Shown piece after piece: positions 7,899-14,243 of a stretch of DNA of 17,696 nt. Below the pieces are notes generated by a model. That model searched no databases, had not been told where the DNA came from, and saw only the letters and a list, made by a program, of their open reading frames with translations. The DNA is from an uncultured Mycoplasmatota bacterium (GTDB lineage Bacteria; Bacillota_I; Bacilli_A; RF39; UBA660), in contig CANPBV010000021.1 of the NCBI GenBank assembly GCA_947572405.1, positions 1 through 17,696 of the forward strand, given 5' to 3'. The translations under genes were made by a program, and so were the position numbers. Every line of letters begins with the position of its first letter. The stretch's first letter is position 1.

Positions 7899-7990
7899 AA
7901 AATCCCCCTTTATACTGCTTGACGGTTTCTGTCATTTTTTTGTATATGATTTCTTTATCTCCTTCCTTGCCAAGCATGATAATTAAATAC

Positions 7991-8092
7991 TTTATTTTCC
8001 TTACGAGATACAATTACTGGTTCTCCATTAAACACCATATCAAAATGTTTTTTGATATTTGCTTTTATATCCATCGGATTTGTTGCAATCAT
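7991..8092 (-). pseudogene. N-terminal fragment of a Phd/YefM-family antitoxin
   Basis: From ATG 8092 the frame reads MIATNPMDIKANIKKHFDMV then FNGEPVIVSRKENK. This is the Phd/YefM N-terminal DNA-binding fold (pattern ...N..EPVII.RK...). After residue 34 the family pattern is lost and the sequence enters the leader of the Rpn gene. About half the antitoxin, including the toxin-binding tail, is missing. It pairs with the YoeB fragment at 6842-6949. An alternative is a separate truncated Phd gene unrelated to the toxin piece, but shared strand and order favour one operon. Confidence 0.7.
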
Positions 8093-8139
8093 AGCATACT
8101 TCTTTCTGTACCTAAAATCGTACTGTTTATAGTAGTTAT

Positions 8140-8169
8140 ATTATGCGATAATTGTTATATGTTAGTCAA
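8140..8169 (-). promoter_or_regulatory. Probable promoter of the broken antitoxin gene
   Basis: Minus-strand TTGACT (8164-8169) and CATAAT (8140-8145) with an 18-base spacer, about 50 bases before the Phd-like start. It may now drive the Rpn gene through the antitoxin remnant. Confidence 0.4.
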
Positions 8170-8189
8170 CAAAATTATGCTCTCTTTAT

Positions 8190-8339
8190 TTACTCTTTTA
8201 TCTGTTTTAATTTTCTTCTAGCAGTTCTTCGATTATTTCGCTTATATTTTCTCCATCCTTTATGATTATGAGTCCAGCAAGCATATTTTCTATCAAACTT
8301 ATCTTCATATGATAATTGTTTCCAGAATCCTTTTCTCAT
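8190..8339 (-). CDS. Small basic protein, 49 aa
   Basis: ATG at 8339 follows GGGGAG seven bases upstream, a strong site. The product MRKGFWKQLSYEDKFDRKY continues with a Trp/Arg/Lys-rich second half (WTHNHKGWRKYKRNNRR...), net charge strongly positive, with no membrane segment. The composition suggests a nucleic-acid-binding or ribosome-associated peptide, but no family is recognised. It sits between the 104-aa gene and the toxin-antitoxin debris, same strand. Confidence 0.6.
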   Translation of the reverse strand: MRKGFWKQLSYEDKFDRKYACWTHNHKGWRKYKRNNRRTARRKLKQIKE

Positions 8340-8388
8340 AAAATTACTCCCCTGTTATACTACTTAAAAACCAAATTTTAATACAAAT

Positions 8389-8703
8389 TTATTTATTTTC
8401 ACTCAATAAAATTTCTTGCAATTGTTGATTAATAGCTAATTCAAAACACTGCTTAGTTTCTTCATAACATCTTATATAATTAACAACTGCCCCATCATAA
8501 TCAATAGTTCTATATGATTTAACATTTTCATCTACTATCCATATGTAACAATTTTCCTTTCTTTGATATAGTTCTTTTAAATGCTTGTCCCTATCGGCCC
8601 ATAATTCTTTATTAACTAACGAATATGCTATTTCATACTTTTGTTTAAGAAGCCAAGAAATTTCATTTAAACGAGTTGTAATTTCTGTACTGCTCAATTC
8701 CAT
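8389..8703 (-). CDS. Hypothetical protein, 104 aa
   Basis: An all-helical, soluble protein with many Glu, Lys and aromatic residues (ending QQLQEILLSENK). No family is recognised and no catalytic pattern is seen. No good ribosome binding site precedes ATG 8703. Instead the start overlaps the end of the upstream broken gene (TGA 8694-8696 lies inside its first codons), which points to translational coupling. If the upstream frame is really broken, expression of this gene may suffer. Confidence 0.55.
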   Translation of the reverse strand: MELSSTEITTRLNEISWLLKQKYEIAYSLVNKELWADRDKHLKELYQRKENCYIWIVDENVKSYRTIDYDGAVVNYIRCYEETKQCFELAINQQLQEILLSENK

Positions 8704-8996
8704 ATCTCTATCTTGAAAAAAATCTCAAATGACATTGAAATATTAATCCAATCTTGTAATATAGAATGTAATTCTTTATGCCTATATTGGATTAACAAAT
8801 TCTGCTGTCGATCTTTTTCTATTTTTTTTAAGTGAATTATTATTCAATATTGCTATTATAAAGTTTCCAATAGAAGTAACAACAGCAGCAAATACTGCAC
8901 TACTAATTAATTTTGATATCTGTGCGAAAGTAATCTTGCAATTTTGATAAATGTTTCTTCTTTGTTTCTAAATTCATGTTCCATTATTTCTCTCAT
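8694..8996 (-). pseudogene. Small single-pass membrane protein gene, two frameshifts
   Basis: AGGAGG at 9002-9007 precedes ATG 8996. The first frame (MREIMEHEFRNKEETFIKIA) soon hits TAA. One frame over, a continuous segment reads KITFAQISKLISSAV then FAAVVTSIGNFIIAIL, a clear membrane helix, to NNNSLKK. At an eight-A run near 8825 the frame must change back to give IEKDRQQNLLIQYRHKE and on to TGA at 8694. The first and last segments are in the same frame, so two compensating shifts restore a 100-residue protein. No family is recognised. Either decay or homopolymer sequencing errors would explain this. Confidence 0.6.
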
Positions 8997-9015
8997 TATA
9001 TTTCCTCCGTAATAT

Positions 9016-9048
9016 GACTAATGGACTGGCAAAACCAATCCACCAATC
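9016..9048 (-). terminator. Strong hairpin after hicB
   Basis: In minus-strand RNA the arms 9035-9048 and 9016-9029 pair over 14 bases including several G-U pairs, around a five-base loop. On the plus strand the pairing fails at the wobble positions, so the structure belongs to the hicB transcript. There is no U-tract after it (AUAUUACGG), so it may protect the 3' end or attenuate rather than terminate fully. Confidence 0.4.
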
Positions 9049-9053
9049 ATATG

Positions 9054-9494
9054 TTATATATTCCTCTTTACATTCAACACATTCATCAATGCTTCTTGTA
9101 ATACCCTTGAAACATTAATTCCGGCATGTTCAGCTTCATAATTTAGCCAACTAGGAAGTGCAATATTTCTCCTGACAGTTTTTGTATCAACCTTTTTTCT
9201 ATACTCAGAAAAGTCAACATCTACATATGTTAAAACACCTTTAGAAAAATCAATATCCTCTGTATCCTGTTGTACTTTTTCAATAGCAACATTTTGATCT
9301 GAAGGCATAGGAAGTTCTTCATTATTATCCTCCATTGAAATTCCAGCCAGTCCAATAGCATCTCTCGCCATATCAATAGCATCTGCAAAAGTATCCCCTT
9401 CAGTAAAAACTCCCATATCAGGGACACATACCAAAAAAGAATGTTCTGATCCATCATTTGTATTTACTATAAATGTTGGATAAACTTGTTTCAC
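9054..9494 (-). CDS. hicB: HicB-family antitoxin
   Basis: Antitoxin and autorepressor of the HicA toxin. The N-terminal half (MKQVYPTFIVNTNDG, then FLVCVPDMGVFTEGDTFADA) is the partly degraded RNase-H-like HicB fold that binds HicA. The C-terminal part (VRRNIALPSWLNYEAEHAG, then INVSRVLQEAL) is a ribbon-helix-helix DNA-binding domain. I place the start at GTG 9494, eight bases after AAGGAG. An earlier in-frame GTG at 9503 overlaps that ribosome site and is unlikely. This gives 146 residues, a normal length. It follows hicA by 12 bases in one operon, toxin first, as is usual for HicAB. Repression probably acts at the paired repeats before hicA. Confidence 0.92.
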   Translation of the reverse strand: MKQVYPTFIVNTNDGSEHSFLVCVPDMGVFTEGDTFADAIDMARDAIGLAGISMEDNNEELPMPSDQNVAIEKVQQDTEDIDFSKGVLTYVDVDFSEYRKKVDTKTVRRNIALPSWLNYEAEHAGINVSRVLQEALMNVLNVKRNI

Positions 9495-9506
9495 ATCAAT
9501 CACTCC

Positions 9507-9680
9507 TTATAATAACTTCCATTTTCTAAGTATCATTCTTGCCAGGTTTTCATTGACCTCTTTATGCCTTAGGATCTTTTCTATATCACTACCTCTTCTG
9601 TATATATCATGATTTCCACCATGTCTTTCAAAAGAAAACCCTGCATCTTCAAGTTTCTTAATTAAATCTCTCTGTTTCAT
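9507..9680 (-). CDS. hicA: HicA-family mRNA interferase toxin
   Basis: 57 residues, normal for HicA, a double-stranded-RNA-binding-fold ribonuclease that cleaves mRNA when free of HicB. MKQRDLIKKLEDAGF is followed by the active-site strand RHGGNHDIY, with catalytic H24. RHKEVNENLARMILRK is the family's C-terminal helix. All key positions are present, so it should be active. The start is ATG 9680. The purine-rich GAGAGGGA upstream is a modest ribosome site. It is first in a two-gene operon with hicB. Confidence 0.92.
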   Translation of the reverse strand: MKQRDLIKKLEDAGFSFERHGGNHDIYRRGSDIEKILRHKEVNENLARMILRKWKLL

Positions 9681-9702
9681 TAGTGTCCCTCTCTGGATTT
9701 AT

Positions 9703-9731
9703 ATTATACACACTAATTACACAATAGCCAA
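9703..9731 (-). promoter_or_regulatory. hicAB promoter
   Basis: Minus-strand TATAAT (9703-9708) and TTGGCT (9726-9731) with a 17-base spacer, some 25 bases before hicA. The operator-like repeats overlap and flank it. Confidence 0.65.
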
Positions 9732-9757
9732 TGTGTTTATACACAACTTTTACACAA
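9704..9757 (-). promoter_or_regulatory. Paired operator-like repeats at the hicAB promoter
   Basis: Two 21-base direct repeats, 9704-9724 and 9737-9757, of the form TTGTGTAAnnnGTGTATAA-like, 17 of 21 bases alike, start to start 33 bases apart. One covers the -10 to -35 spacer and the other lies upstream of the -35. They are good candidates for HicB ribbon-helix-helix binding. Confidence 0.55.
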
Positions 9758-9815
9758 TGAAATCAATCTTTTAAATAAATTGCACGTTATATCTAATAAT
9801 TCTACTTTAATCAAA

Positions 9816-9838
9816 CAAAAGCTCTTTATAGCTTCATA
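9816..9838 (-). terminator. Weak hairpin downstream of the membrane protein gene
   Basis: Minus-strand AAGCT ATAAAG AGCTT followed by TTGTTT, about 60 bases past the stop at 9892. The stem is only five base pairs, so it may not be a real terminator. Confidence 0.25.
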
Positions 9839-9891
9839 ATATGTCTAATATAGGTTAAAAATTTAACTCTATTACGTGTAAATTATTCTAT

Positions 9892-10596
9892 TTATTTTAC
9901 TTTAATCTTAAAACAAATTCCAACCAAAATTTCTATAGCAATTATCACCAATATCTTATAAAGAGATATCTCCCAAATAACTCCAATAGTAATCGCTATT
10001 ATACTCATAATAATTACTATTGACAATTTTTCGACTGTAAACTTATTCTCAGAATTATGAATATATTCTTTTCCATTTTTATTTTCATATAGTTTCTCGT
10101 TTATTTTTTTATCTAAAATTTCTAATTCATACTTTGTTTGATAAACTTTATTCATGCGTATATCAAATAGTGAATATACTGGTAGAAATGGTATAAAAAA
10201 TACTGACATAACAACGAACCAAAGAAAAATAATTAAGCTATCAAACATAATATGTATACTTATGATTCTACCTAAATTTTCATAACTTATTGGTAGAGAC
10301 CACATTTTTTGAAATAGTTCAGCAAAATTAGGGAATGTTTCAAAATTTTTAAATACCAAATTAACTAGCAACCCCCAAATTATAGTTATTAATATCGGAA
10401 AATGCAATATATTTCTTCTGTCAATATATGATTGTAATTTATATCTTCGTATCATCATATCATTTTCACAAACTTTTTCTTCCTTATAAAATTCATCAAT
10501 TTTCTTCTGTGATTCTAAATTTAATTCATATAAATCATATACTTTTATATTTCTTATATTTTTTAAAGTTTTATCTAATTCCTTGTATGGAGTCAT
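9892..10596 (-). CDS. Four-helix integral membrane protein, unknown function
   Basis: 234 residues. A charged helical N-terminus (1-62) precedes two membrane helices at about 64-84 (FPILITIIWGLLVNLVF) and 112-140 (IMFDSLIIFLWFVVMSVF). A 50-residue charged loop follows, then two C-terminal helices at about 190-210 and 214-231. No signal peptide is seen and no family is recognised. It starts 42 bases after the HipA-like kinase gene, same strand and no terminator between, so it is probably the last gene of that operon. The ribosome site is weak (AAAGGTAAAGTGAT before ATG 10596), implying low expression or coupling. A membrane effector or anchor role is possible but only inferred from context. 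Confidence 0.75.
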   Translation of the reverse strand: MTPYKELDKTLKNIRNIKVYDLYELNLESQKKIDEFYKEEKVCENDMMIRRYKLQSYIDRRNILHFPILITIIWGLLVNLVFKNFETFPNFAELFQKMWSLPISYENLGRIISIHIMFDSLIIFLWFVVMSVFFIPFLPVYSLFDIRMNKVYQTKYELEILDKKINEKLYENKNGKEYIHNSENKFTVEKLSIVIIMSIIAITIGVIWEISLYKILVIIAIEILVGICFKIKVK

Positions 10597-10638
10597 TTTA
10601 TCACTTTACCTTTATTTTTACGTTTCTGTAACCTAAAA

Positions 10639-11724
10639 TCACCCTTTTATACTTTTTAAAAGCTCTAATCTTCTAATAAACATATCATAATATTGAGGCA
10701 AATTTATAAACACCTCTTTTTTTATTTCTCTATTTTGATTAAGCCCTATCGTTTTCACTGCCTCTATAGCGGCTTGCTTTTGCGTAGCTCTTATTCCAAA
10801 TAAAGTTTGACAGTTTGCACCCTCTAACGAATCATATTGGTTAAATGCTTGATTAAAGTCCATTAATTTATGAATACATTCTGGCTTGTTGTTAGAATTA
10901 TTAACCAAAACCCCCCAATTTCCCCAGTGTCTATCTGTATTTCCCACAAGATAGTCAATAATATTCATCATATAATAATTATGCTTGTCAAGTTTTTTAA
11001 TATATTTTTGGATATCTCTATCATGATTCTGACAATAAATCTCAAAAGCCTCTATAGAAACTATGGAATAGTCTTTTGATGTAATATTATCACTTACTGT
11101 AACCTTTTCTCCACCAAAATAACTTTCCTCATATAAGACTTGTGAAATATCAAAACATCTACAAATCTGACTTGCTAATAATTCTCTGTTTACAGCATCA
11201 TCTCCCCCATCTTTTAACAGTCTAAAGCCATTTGAGACTCTTTGCCATGCTTTAGGGAAACACCCATTTGTTGATAAGTCCTTAGCTAAATATTCATTTT
11301 GTACGGTATATTGTTTTCCTTTTAATGCAATATCTATAAATGAGTTATTGAGATGGTTCTCATATAGATTTATTTCATTAAACGAAATGTGTTCCTTTTT
11401 ACGTTTTACCCAAAAAACATCAGTCAAGGAAGCACAGCGATAGGATAAAGCGATTTTTGCCCGTTCTCTATCGGTTACTGCCTGTGTCATTCCAATACTA
11501 TTTAATATTTCTTTTGCATATTTTCTATCTAATGTCAAAACTCTAGTAGCACACCAGTAATAAAAATTTGTAATATTATTTACCAAGGAATCTATATCTT
11601 CTAATTCTTCCAAATATAAATTGTAAGGCATAAAAGATTTACAATATATTTTACAATGTCCTGCTTCATTGATTACAGCAACTTTTCTATCTTTATGCAT
11701 TACTATATATACTTCTTTTTGCAT
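10639..11724 (-). CDS. HipA-like kinase-fold protein
   Basis: 361 residues. The C-terminal half carries the HipA-type kinase signature: LVGNTDRHWGNWG with catalytic-loop D264 and N269, spaced as D309/N314 in E. coli HipA, and the metal-binding LMDFNQ with D289. NGFRLLKDGG (K171) followed by NRELLASQI (E181) fits the ATP-binding Lys/Glu pair. The N-terminal 100 residues lack the usual HipA N1 domain and instead read like the shorter Firmicute 'HipA-like C-terminal domain' proteins (SLTDVFWVK...). HipA kinases phosphorylate targets such as a tRNA synthetase and cause dormancy. No HipB-like repressor gene is adjacent. The start has GGGGGGAG four bases upstream. It follows the ATPase gene by 15 bases. 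Substrate unknown. Confidence 0.8.
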   Translation of the reverse strand: MQKEVYIVMHKDRKVAVINEAGHCKIYCKSFMPYNLYLEELEDIDSLVNNITNFYYWCATRVLTLDRKYAKEILNSIGMTQAVTDRERAKIALSYRCASLTDVFWVKRKKEHISFNEINLYENHLNNSFIDIALKGKQYTVQNEYLAKDLSTNGCFPKAWQRVSNGFRLLKDGGDDAVNRELLASQICRCFDISQVLYEESYFGGEKVTVSDNITSKDYSIVSIEAFEIYCQNHDRDIQKYIKKLDKHNYYMMNIIDYLVGNTDRHWGNWGVLVNNSNNKPECIHKLMDFNQAFNQYDSLEGANCQTLFGIRATQKQAAIEAVKTIGLNQNREIKKEVFINLPQYYDMFIRRLELLKSIKG

Positions 11725-11739
11725 AAAACTCCCCCCAAT

Positions 11740-12444
11740 TTATTCGGTCCTTTCTAAATTTCTTTTATCCTTCCATTTTCTACTGTTAAGAATCATATTG
11801 CGATATTCCTCATAGTCTTTAAATCTGGTATACCTTCCATTATATACATCAAAACATTGTTCGCCATTAGCCAATTCATATTCATTAGCTGATATAAGAA
11901 TATAGATTTCCTTATCATTATTATACTGAATAATTGTATGAAACAATTCTTCTTTCAGATCTACTATATTATCTACACTCATTCCACTATCAACAGCATC
12001 TAATAAAATCCATCGTTCTTCTAATAATTCAATAGTCTGCTTTTCCCTATCCTGGTCTTTAAAGATTTCTGCAAATACATTATTCCTTTTATTATAAATA
12101 CCCGTTTTAACAAAAATTCCTATTTTCTCCGCAAGATTGCAGATATTTAATATGATATTCTCCCCTTCTGAGGAATTCATACTTTGAGCAATAAAACTAA
12201 AGTCTCCAGAAAATACTTTTTCTGAACGTGCTTGTGACCCACCCTCATATAAGTTGTCAAAATATAATACAGGAATATTTTCCTTCTTCAGTGATTCTTT
12301 TATGTTTTTTAATAATGTAGATTTTCCAATCCCGTTACATCCTACTAACACTGTTACTCCTGGTCTAATTTCTATTATTCTCTTTTTATATAAATTCAGT
12401 CCACAATCATAAGGATCTTTCCATAGTTTAAATTTTCTACTCAT
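11740..12444 (-). CDS. Small ABC/SMC-type ATPase
   Basis: 234 residues, soluble. Walker A is VGCNGIGKST (35-43, K41). A signature-like NSSEGE lies at 90-95. Walker B with D-loop is RWILLDAVDSGMS (D149, 144-156). ILISANEYE (183-190) sits where the H-loop occurs, without the usual His. The arrangement is that of a compact RecF/SMC-like ATPase with only a short insert, not a transporter subunit (no coupled permease). It begins the kinase operon, 15 bases ahead of the HipA-like gene. ATPases of this kind act as sensors or regulators in several defence modules. That role is inference. The ribosome site is AAAGGTAAAGAG, and TATAAT at 12460-12465 with TTGTAA at 12484-12489 could be its promoter. Confidence 0.82.
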   Translation of the reverse strand: MSRKFKLWKDPYDCGLNLYKKRIIEIRPGVTVLVGCNGIGKSTLLKNIKESLKKENIPVLYFDNLYEGGSQARSEKVFSGDFSFIAQSMNSSEGENIILNICNLAEKIGIFVKTGIYNKRNNVFAEIFKDQDREKQTIELLEERWILLDAVDSGMSVDNIVDLKEELFHTIIQYNNDKEIYILISANEYELANGEQCFDVYNGRYTRFKDYEEYRNMILNSRKWKDKRNLERTE

Positions 12445-12575
12445 CTCTTTACCTTTCCTATTATATCATATAATTTTCTGATATTACAATAAATTCCATA
12501 GACATTCTCTAAAACTTTATACCTTTTACTATTTTCATATTCAGATTTACATAACCAGTAAATTTTCCTATAGCA
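12441..12575 (-). CDS. Possible short gene overlapping the ATPase start
   Basis: A frame reading CYRKIYWLCKSEYENSKRYK then VLENVYGIYCNIRKLYDIIG ends in TGA at 12441-12443, overlapping the ATPase ATG as ATGA, the usual mark of coupling. Composition (Tyr, Lys, Ile, Glu) looks protein-like. AAAGGAG lies upstream at 12580-12586, but no ATG, GTG or TTG is in frame near it. It is thus either an unusual start, a gene that lost its start by a one-base change, or chance. The proposed ATPase promoter lies inside it, and the two readings compete. Confidence 0.3.
   Translation of the reverse strand, partial: CYRKIYWLCKSEYENSKRYKVLENVYGIYCNIRKLYDIIGKVKR
12460..12489 (-). promoter_or_regulatory. Candidate promoter of the ATPase-kinase operon
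   Basis: Minus-strand TATAAT (12460-12465) with extended-10 TG, and TTGTAA (12484-12489) at 18-base spacing. The start point would fall very close to the ATPase ATG, giving a nearly leaderless message. Confidence 0.4.
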
Positions 12576-12585
12576 ATCACTCCTT

Positions 12586-13560
12586 TTACATTTGCTTTAA
12601 TTTATTTCCTATTCCATAACTGCCATTTGCATAAGTATTAATTGTAATATTTGATGACTTATGACCAAGCATCTGCTGTGTAAAAGCTATTCCACATTCT
12701 TTAACCATTACTGTAGCATACCAATGGCGAATCATGTGACATGACATTCCATCTCCATAAATTTTAAATATAGACTGAATATTATACTCGCTTAGCCTGT
12801 TTCCATTTTTATTAACGAAAACAGCATCTTCATCTATATTTTTCAAACTGTTTCTATACTCTAACCATTCTTTAATTGCGCTTTTTGCATTACCTGTTAA
12901 ATATACCCTCCTTGCTTCTCGATCACGATACTTTCCTTTACCAATAATGTTAATATAAGGCATATCCTCATCAAGATATAAGTCACTAATATTTAATCCA
13001 GCTAATTCTGATTCTCGTAATCCAGTGCCCTTCAATACTCTAAGGATAATAAGATTTCTTACTTTTATAAATTCATCATTCTTTTTCATGATTTTTTCTT
13101 CCATATTTTTTAATTGAATATCCGAGGGAAGTTTTTTAATAAGATTGTTATTAGAAGAAATTCCTTTATAAGAAACATCTGCTATAATATTTTCTTTAAC
13201 AGGACATCTCTTTGTACGTTTTAGATATTTCCAAAAGCTACTAAATATATTTTTTCGTGTTTCAAGAGTTGTGGGAGATATTCCCAACTGTTCTTTTTGC
13301 CTTAAATACATAGTCACATCTTCAGATTCTATATTAAAGAAGTCATCAGGCACAATTTCTGAAATACTATTCTTAATAATAATTTTATTTTCCATTAACC
13401 AAACCAATAAATCTTTAATAGCAATATAGTAATTTATTGCACCAGCTTTACTCTCAATATTGATAAAATACCTCTCAATAAATTCCGGCACATTATCTGT
13501 ATCAAATTTTCTCTGTAATTTTTCTGCATTTTTCTTCTGAACCTCATCTTTATAACACAT
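12586..13560 (-). CDS. Tyrosine recombinase/integrase
   Basis: 324 residues. The N-terminal SAM-like core-binding domain spans about 20-120, the catalytic domain 150-324. The catalytic set is complete: R182 in GTGLRESELAGL, Lys near 208-210 (IIGKGKYRD), H275 and R278 in CHMIRHWYAT, H300 in MLGHKSS, and nucleophile Y310 in INTYAN. It performs site-specific strand exchange, probably integrating and excising the element on which it lies. GGAGGAAA upstream of ATG 13560 fixes the start. No excisionase gene is evident beside it. A terminator separates it from the phage-type genes to its right, so it has its own transcript. It could equally be a XerC/D-like or integron-unrelated resolvase, but size and context favour a prophage/ICE integrase. 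Confidence 0.9.
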   Translation of the reverse strand: MCYKDEVQKKNAEKLQRKFDTDNVPEFIERYFINIESKAGAINYYIAIKDLLVWLMENKIIIKNSISEIVPDDFFNIESEDVTMYLRQKEQLGISPTTLETRKNIFSSFWKYLKRTKRCPVKENIIADVSYKGISSNNNLIKKLPSDIQLKNMEEKIMKKNDEFIKVRNLIILRVLKGTGLRESELAGLNISDLYLDEDMPYINIIGKGKYRDREARRVYLTGNAKSAIKEWLEYRNSLKNIDEDAVFVNKNGNRLSEYNIQSIFKIYGDGMSCHMIRHWYATVMVKECGIAFTQQMLGHKSSNITINTYANGSYGIGNKLKQM

Positions 13561-13583
13561 AGATAATTTCCTCCACCATCTTA

Positions 13584-13621
13584 AAAATAAAAGACATTAA
13601 CAAGTCTCTTGCTAATGTCTT
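13584..13621 (-). terminator. Intrinsic terminator between the phage operon and the integrase
   Basis: Stem arms 13608-13621 and 13591-13604 pair over 14 positions with one mismatch around a three-base loop. They are followed on the minus strand by TTTTATTTTT. It ends the operon coming from the right. The reverse direction also has an AT-rich trail (TTCTAAATATA), less U-rich. Confidence 0.85.
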
Positions 13622-13743
13622 CTAAATATACTTATTAAGTACTTCAATAGTAATATCTACAAAATATATAATATTACATTTGTTATTATTCTCCTCCATA
13701 TAATATTTTAATATTATAATTCAATTTATAATCTCCATATCTG

Positions 13744-13929
13744 TTATTTTTTATTTAACCAGTCGCCCTCTTTCTCAAAATAAATAGCTCTGCTGCTTTC
13801 TTTGATTGGATTTGTTATATCAATCCCAAACTTTAAGAATAGATACGGAAGGCAATCCATCTTTTCCTTATTTCTGACTTTAAATCTTGTCCAAGTAATC
13901 TTACCTTTTCTAAATAATGATATTTCCAT
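13744..13929 (-). CDS. Small phage-type hypothetical protein, 61 aa
   Basis: ATG 13929 has AGGTGA six bases upstream, which overlaps the stop of the preceding frame. I prefer it over an earlier in-frame Met at 13989 that has no ribosome site and lies inside that gene. MEISLFRKGKITWTRFKVR is followed by CLPYLFLKFGIDITNPI and ends GDWLNKK. It has a single short beta-rich domain with no membrane segment. I do not recognise the family. It is last in the phage-type operon, with the terminator 120 bases further on. Confidence 0.6.
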   Translation of the reverse strand: MEISLFRKGKITWTRFKVRNKEKMDCLPYLFLKFGIDITNPIKESSRAIYFEKEGDWLNKK

Positions 13930-13933
13930 TTGC

Positions 13934-14243
13934 TCACCTATTCGCTTTATATTCTCTTTCCGCATACGGAGTGTCCAAATATTTCTCAATAATTCTTTGC
14001 TCGTCCAGTAATTTTTGTAATCGTTTTAAAAATGCCGTATTTTCTACATCAATACTAAACTTATATATTTTTTTCCAAAGATTCTTTCGGTCTTTTTCTC
14101 TGCGATGTTCCTTTAATCCTTTTTGCCAAGCACATGACAATTTGTTACGCTCCTGTTTATTTTTGCAATGTCAGAAAATTTGGATTGAGGCATGTGACCA
14201 TTTTTAAAAATATCATCTTCTCATAGATTTTACTATTTACCAT
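13934..14243 (-). pseudogene. Phage-type small gene with two one-base shifts
   Basis: ATG 14243 overlaps the stop of the upstream gene. The reading MVNSKIYEK must shift near 14220 to DDIFKNGHMPQSKFSDIAK, then again in an A-run near 14161 to NKQERNKLSCAWQKGLKEH. From there it runs through KDRKNLWKKIYKFSIDVENT to TPYAEREYKANR and TGA at 13934. Restoring one base at each place gives a clean 103-residue helical, basic protein. The family is not recognised. Tight overlap on both sides says it was a normal operon member. An intact 68-residue internal frame (from 14140) could still be made. Confidence 0.6.

Noticed and set aside
9230..9457. 75-residue minus-strand frame within hicB
   Set aside because: Alternate frame of a well-supported antitoxin gene.
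13622..13699. 25-residue frame MEENNNKCNIIYFVDITIEV... before the terminator
   Set aside because: No ribosome site in front of its ATG. The good GGAGGAG nearby instead precedes ATG TAA. AT-rich chance frame.
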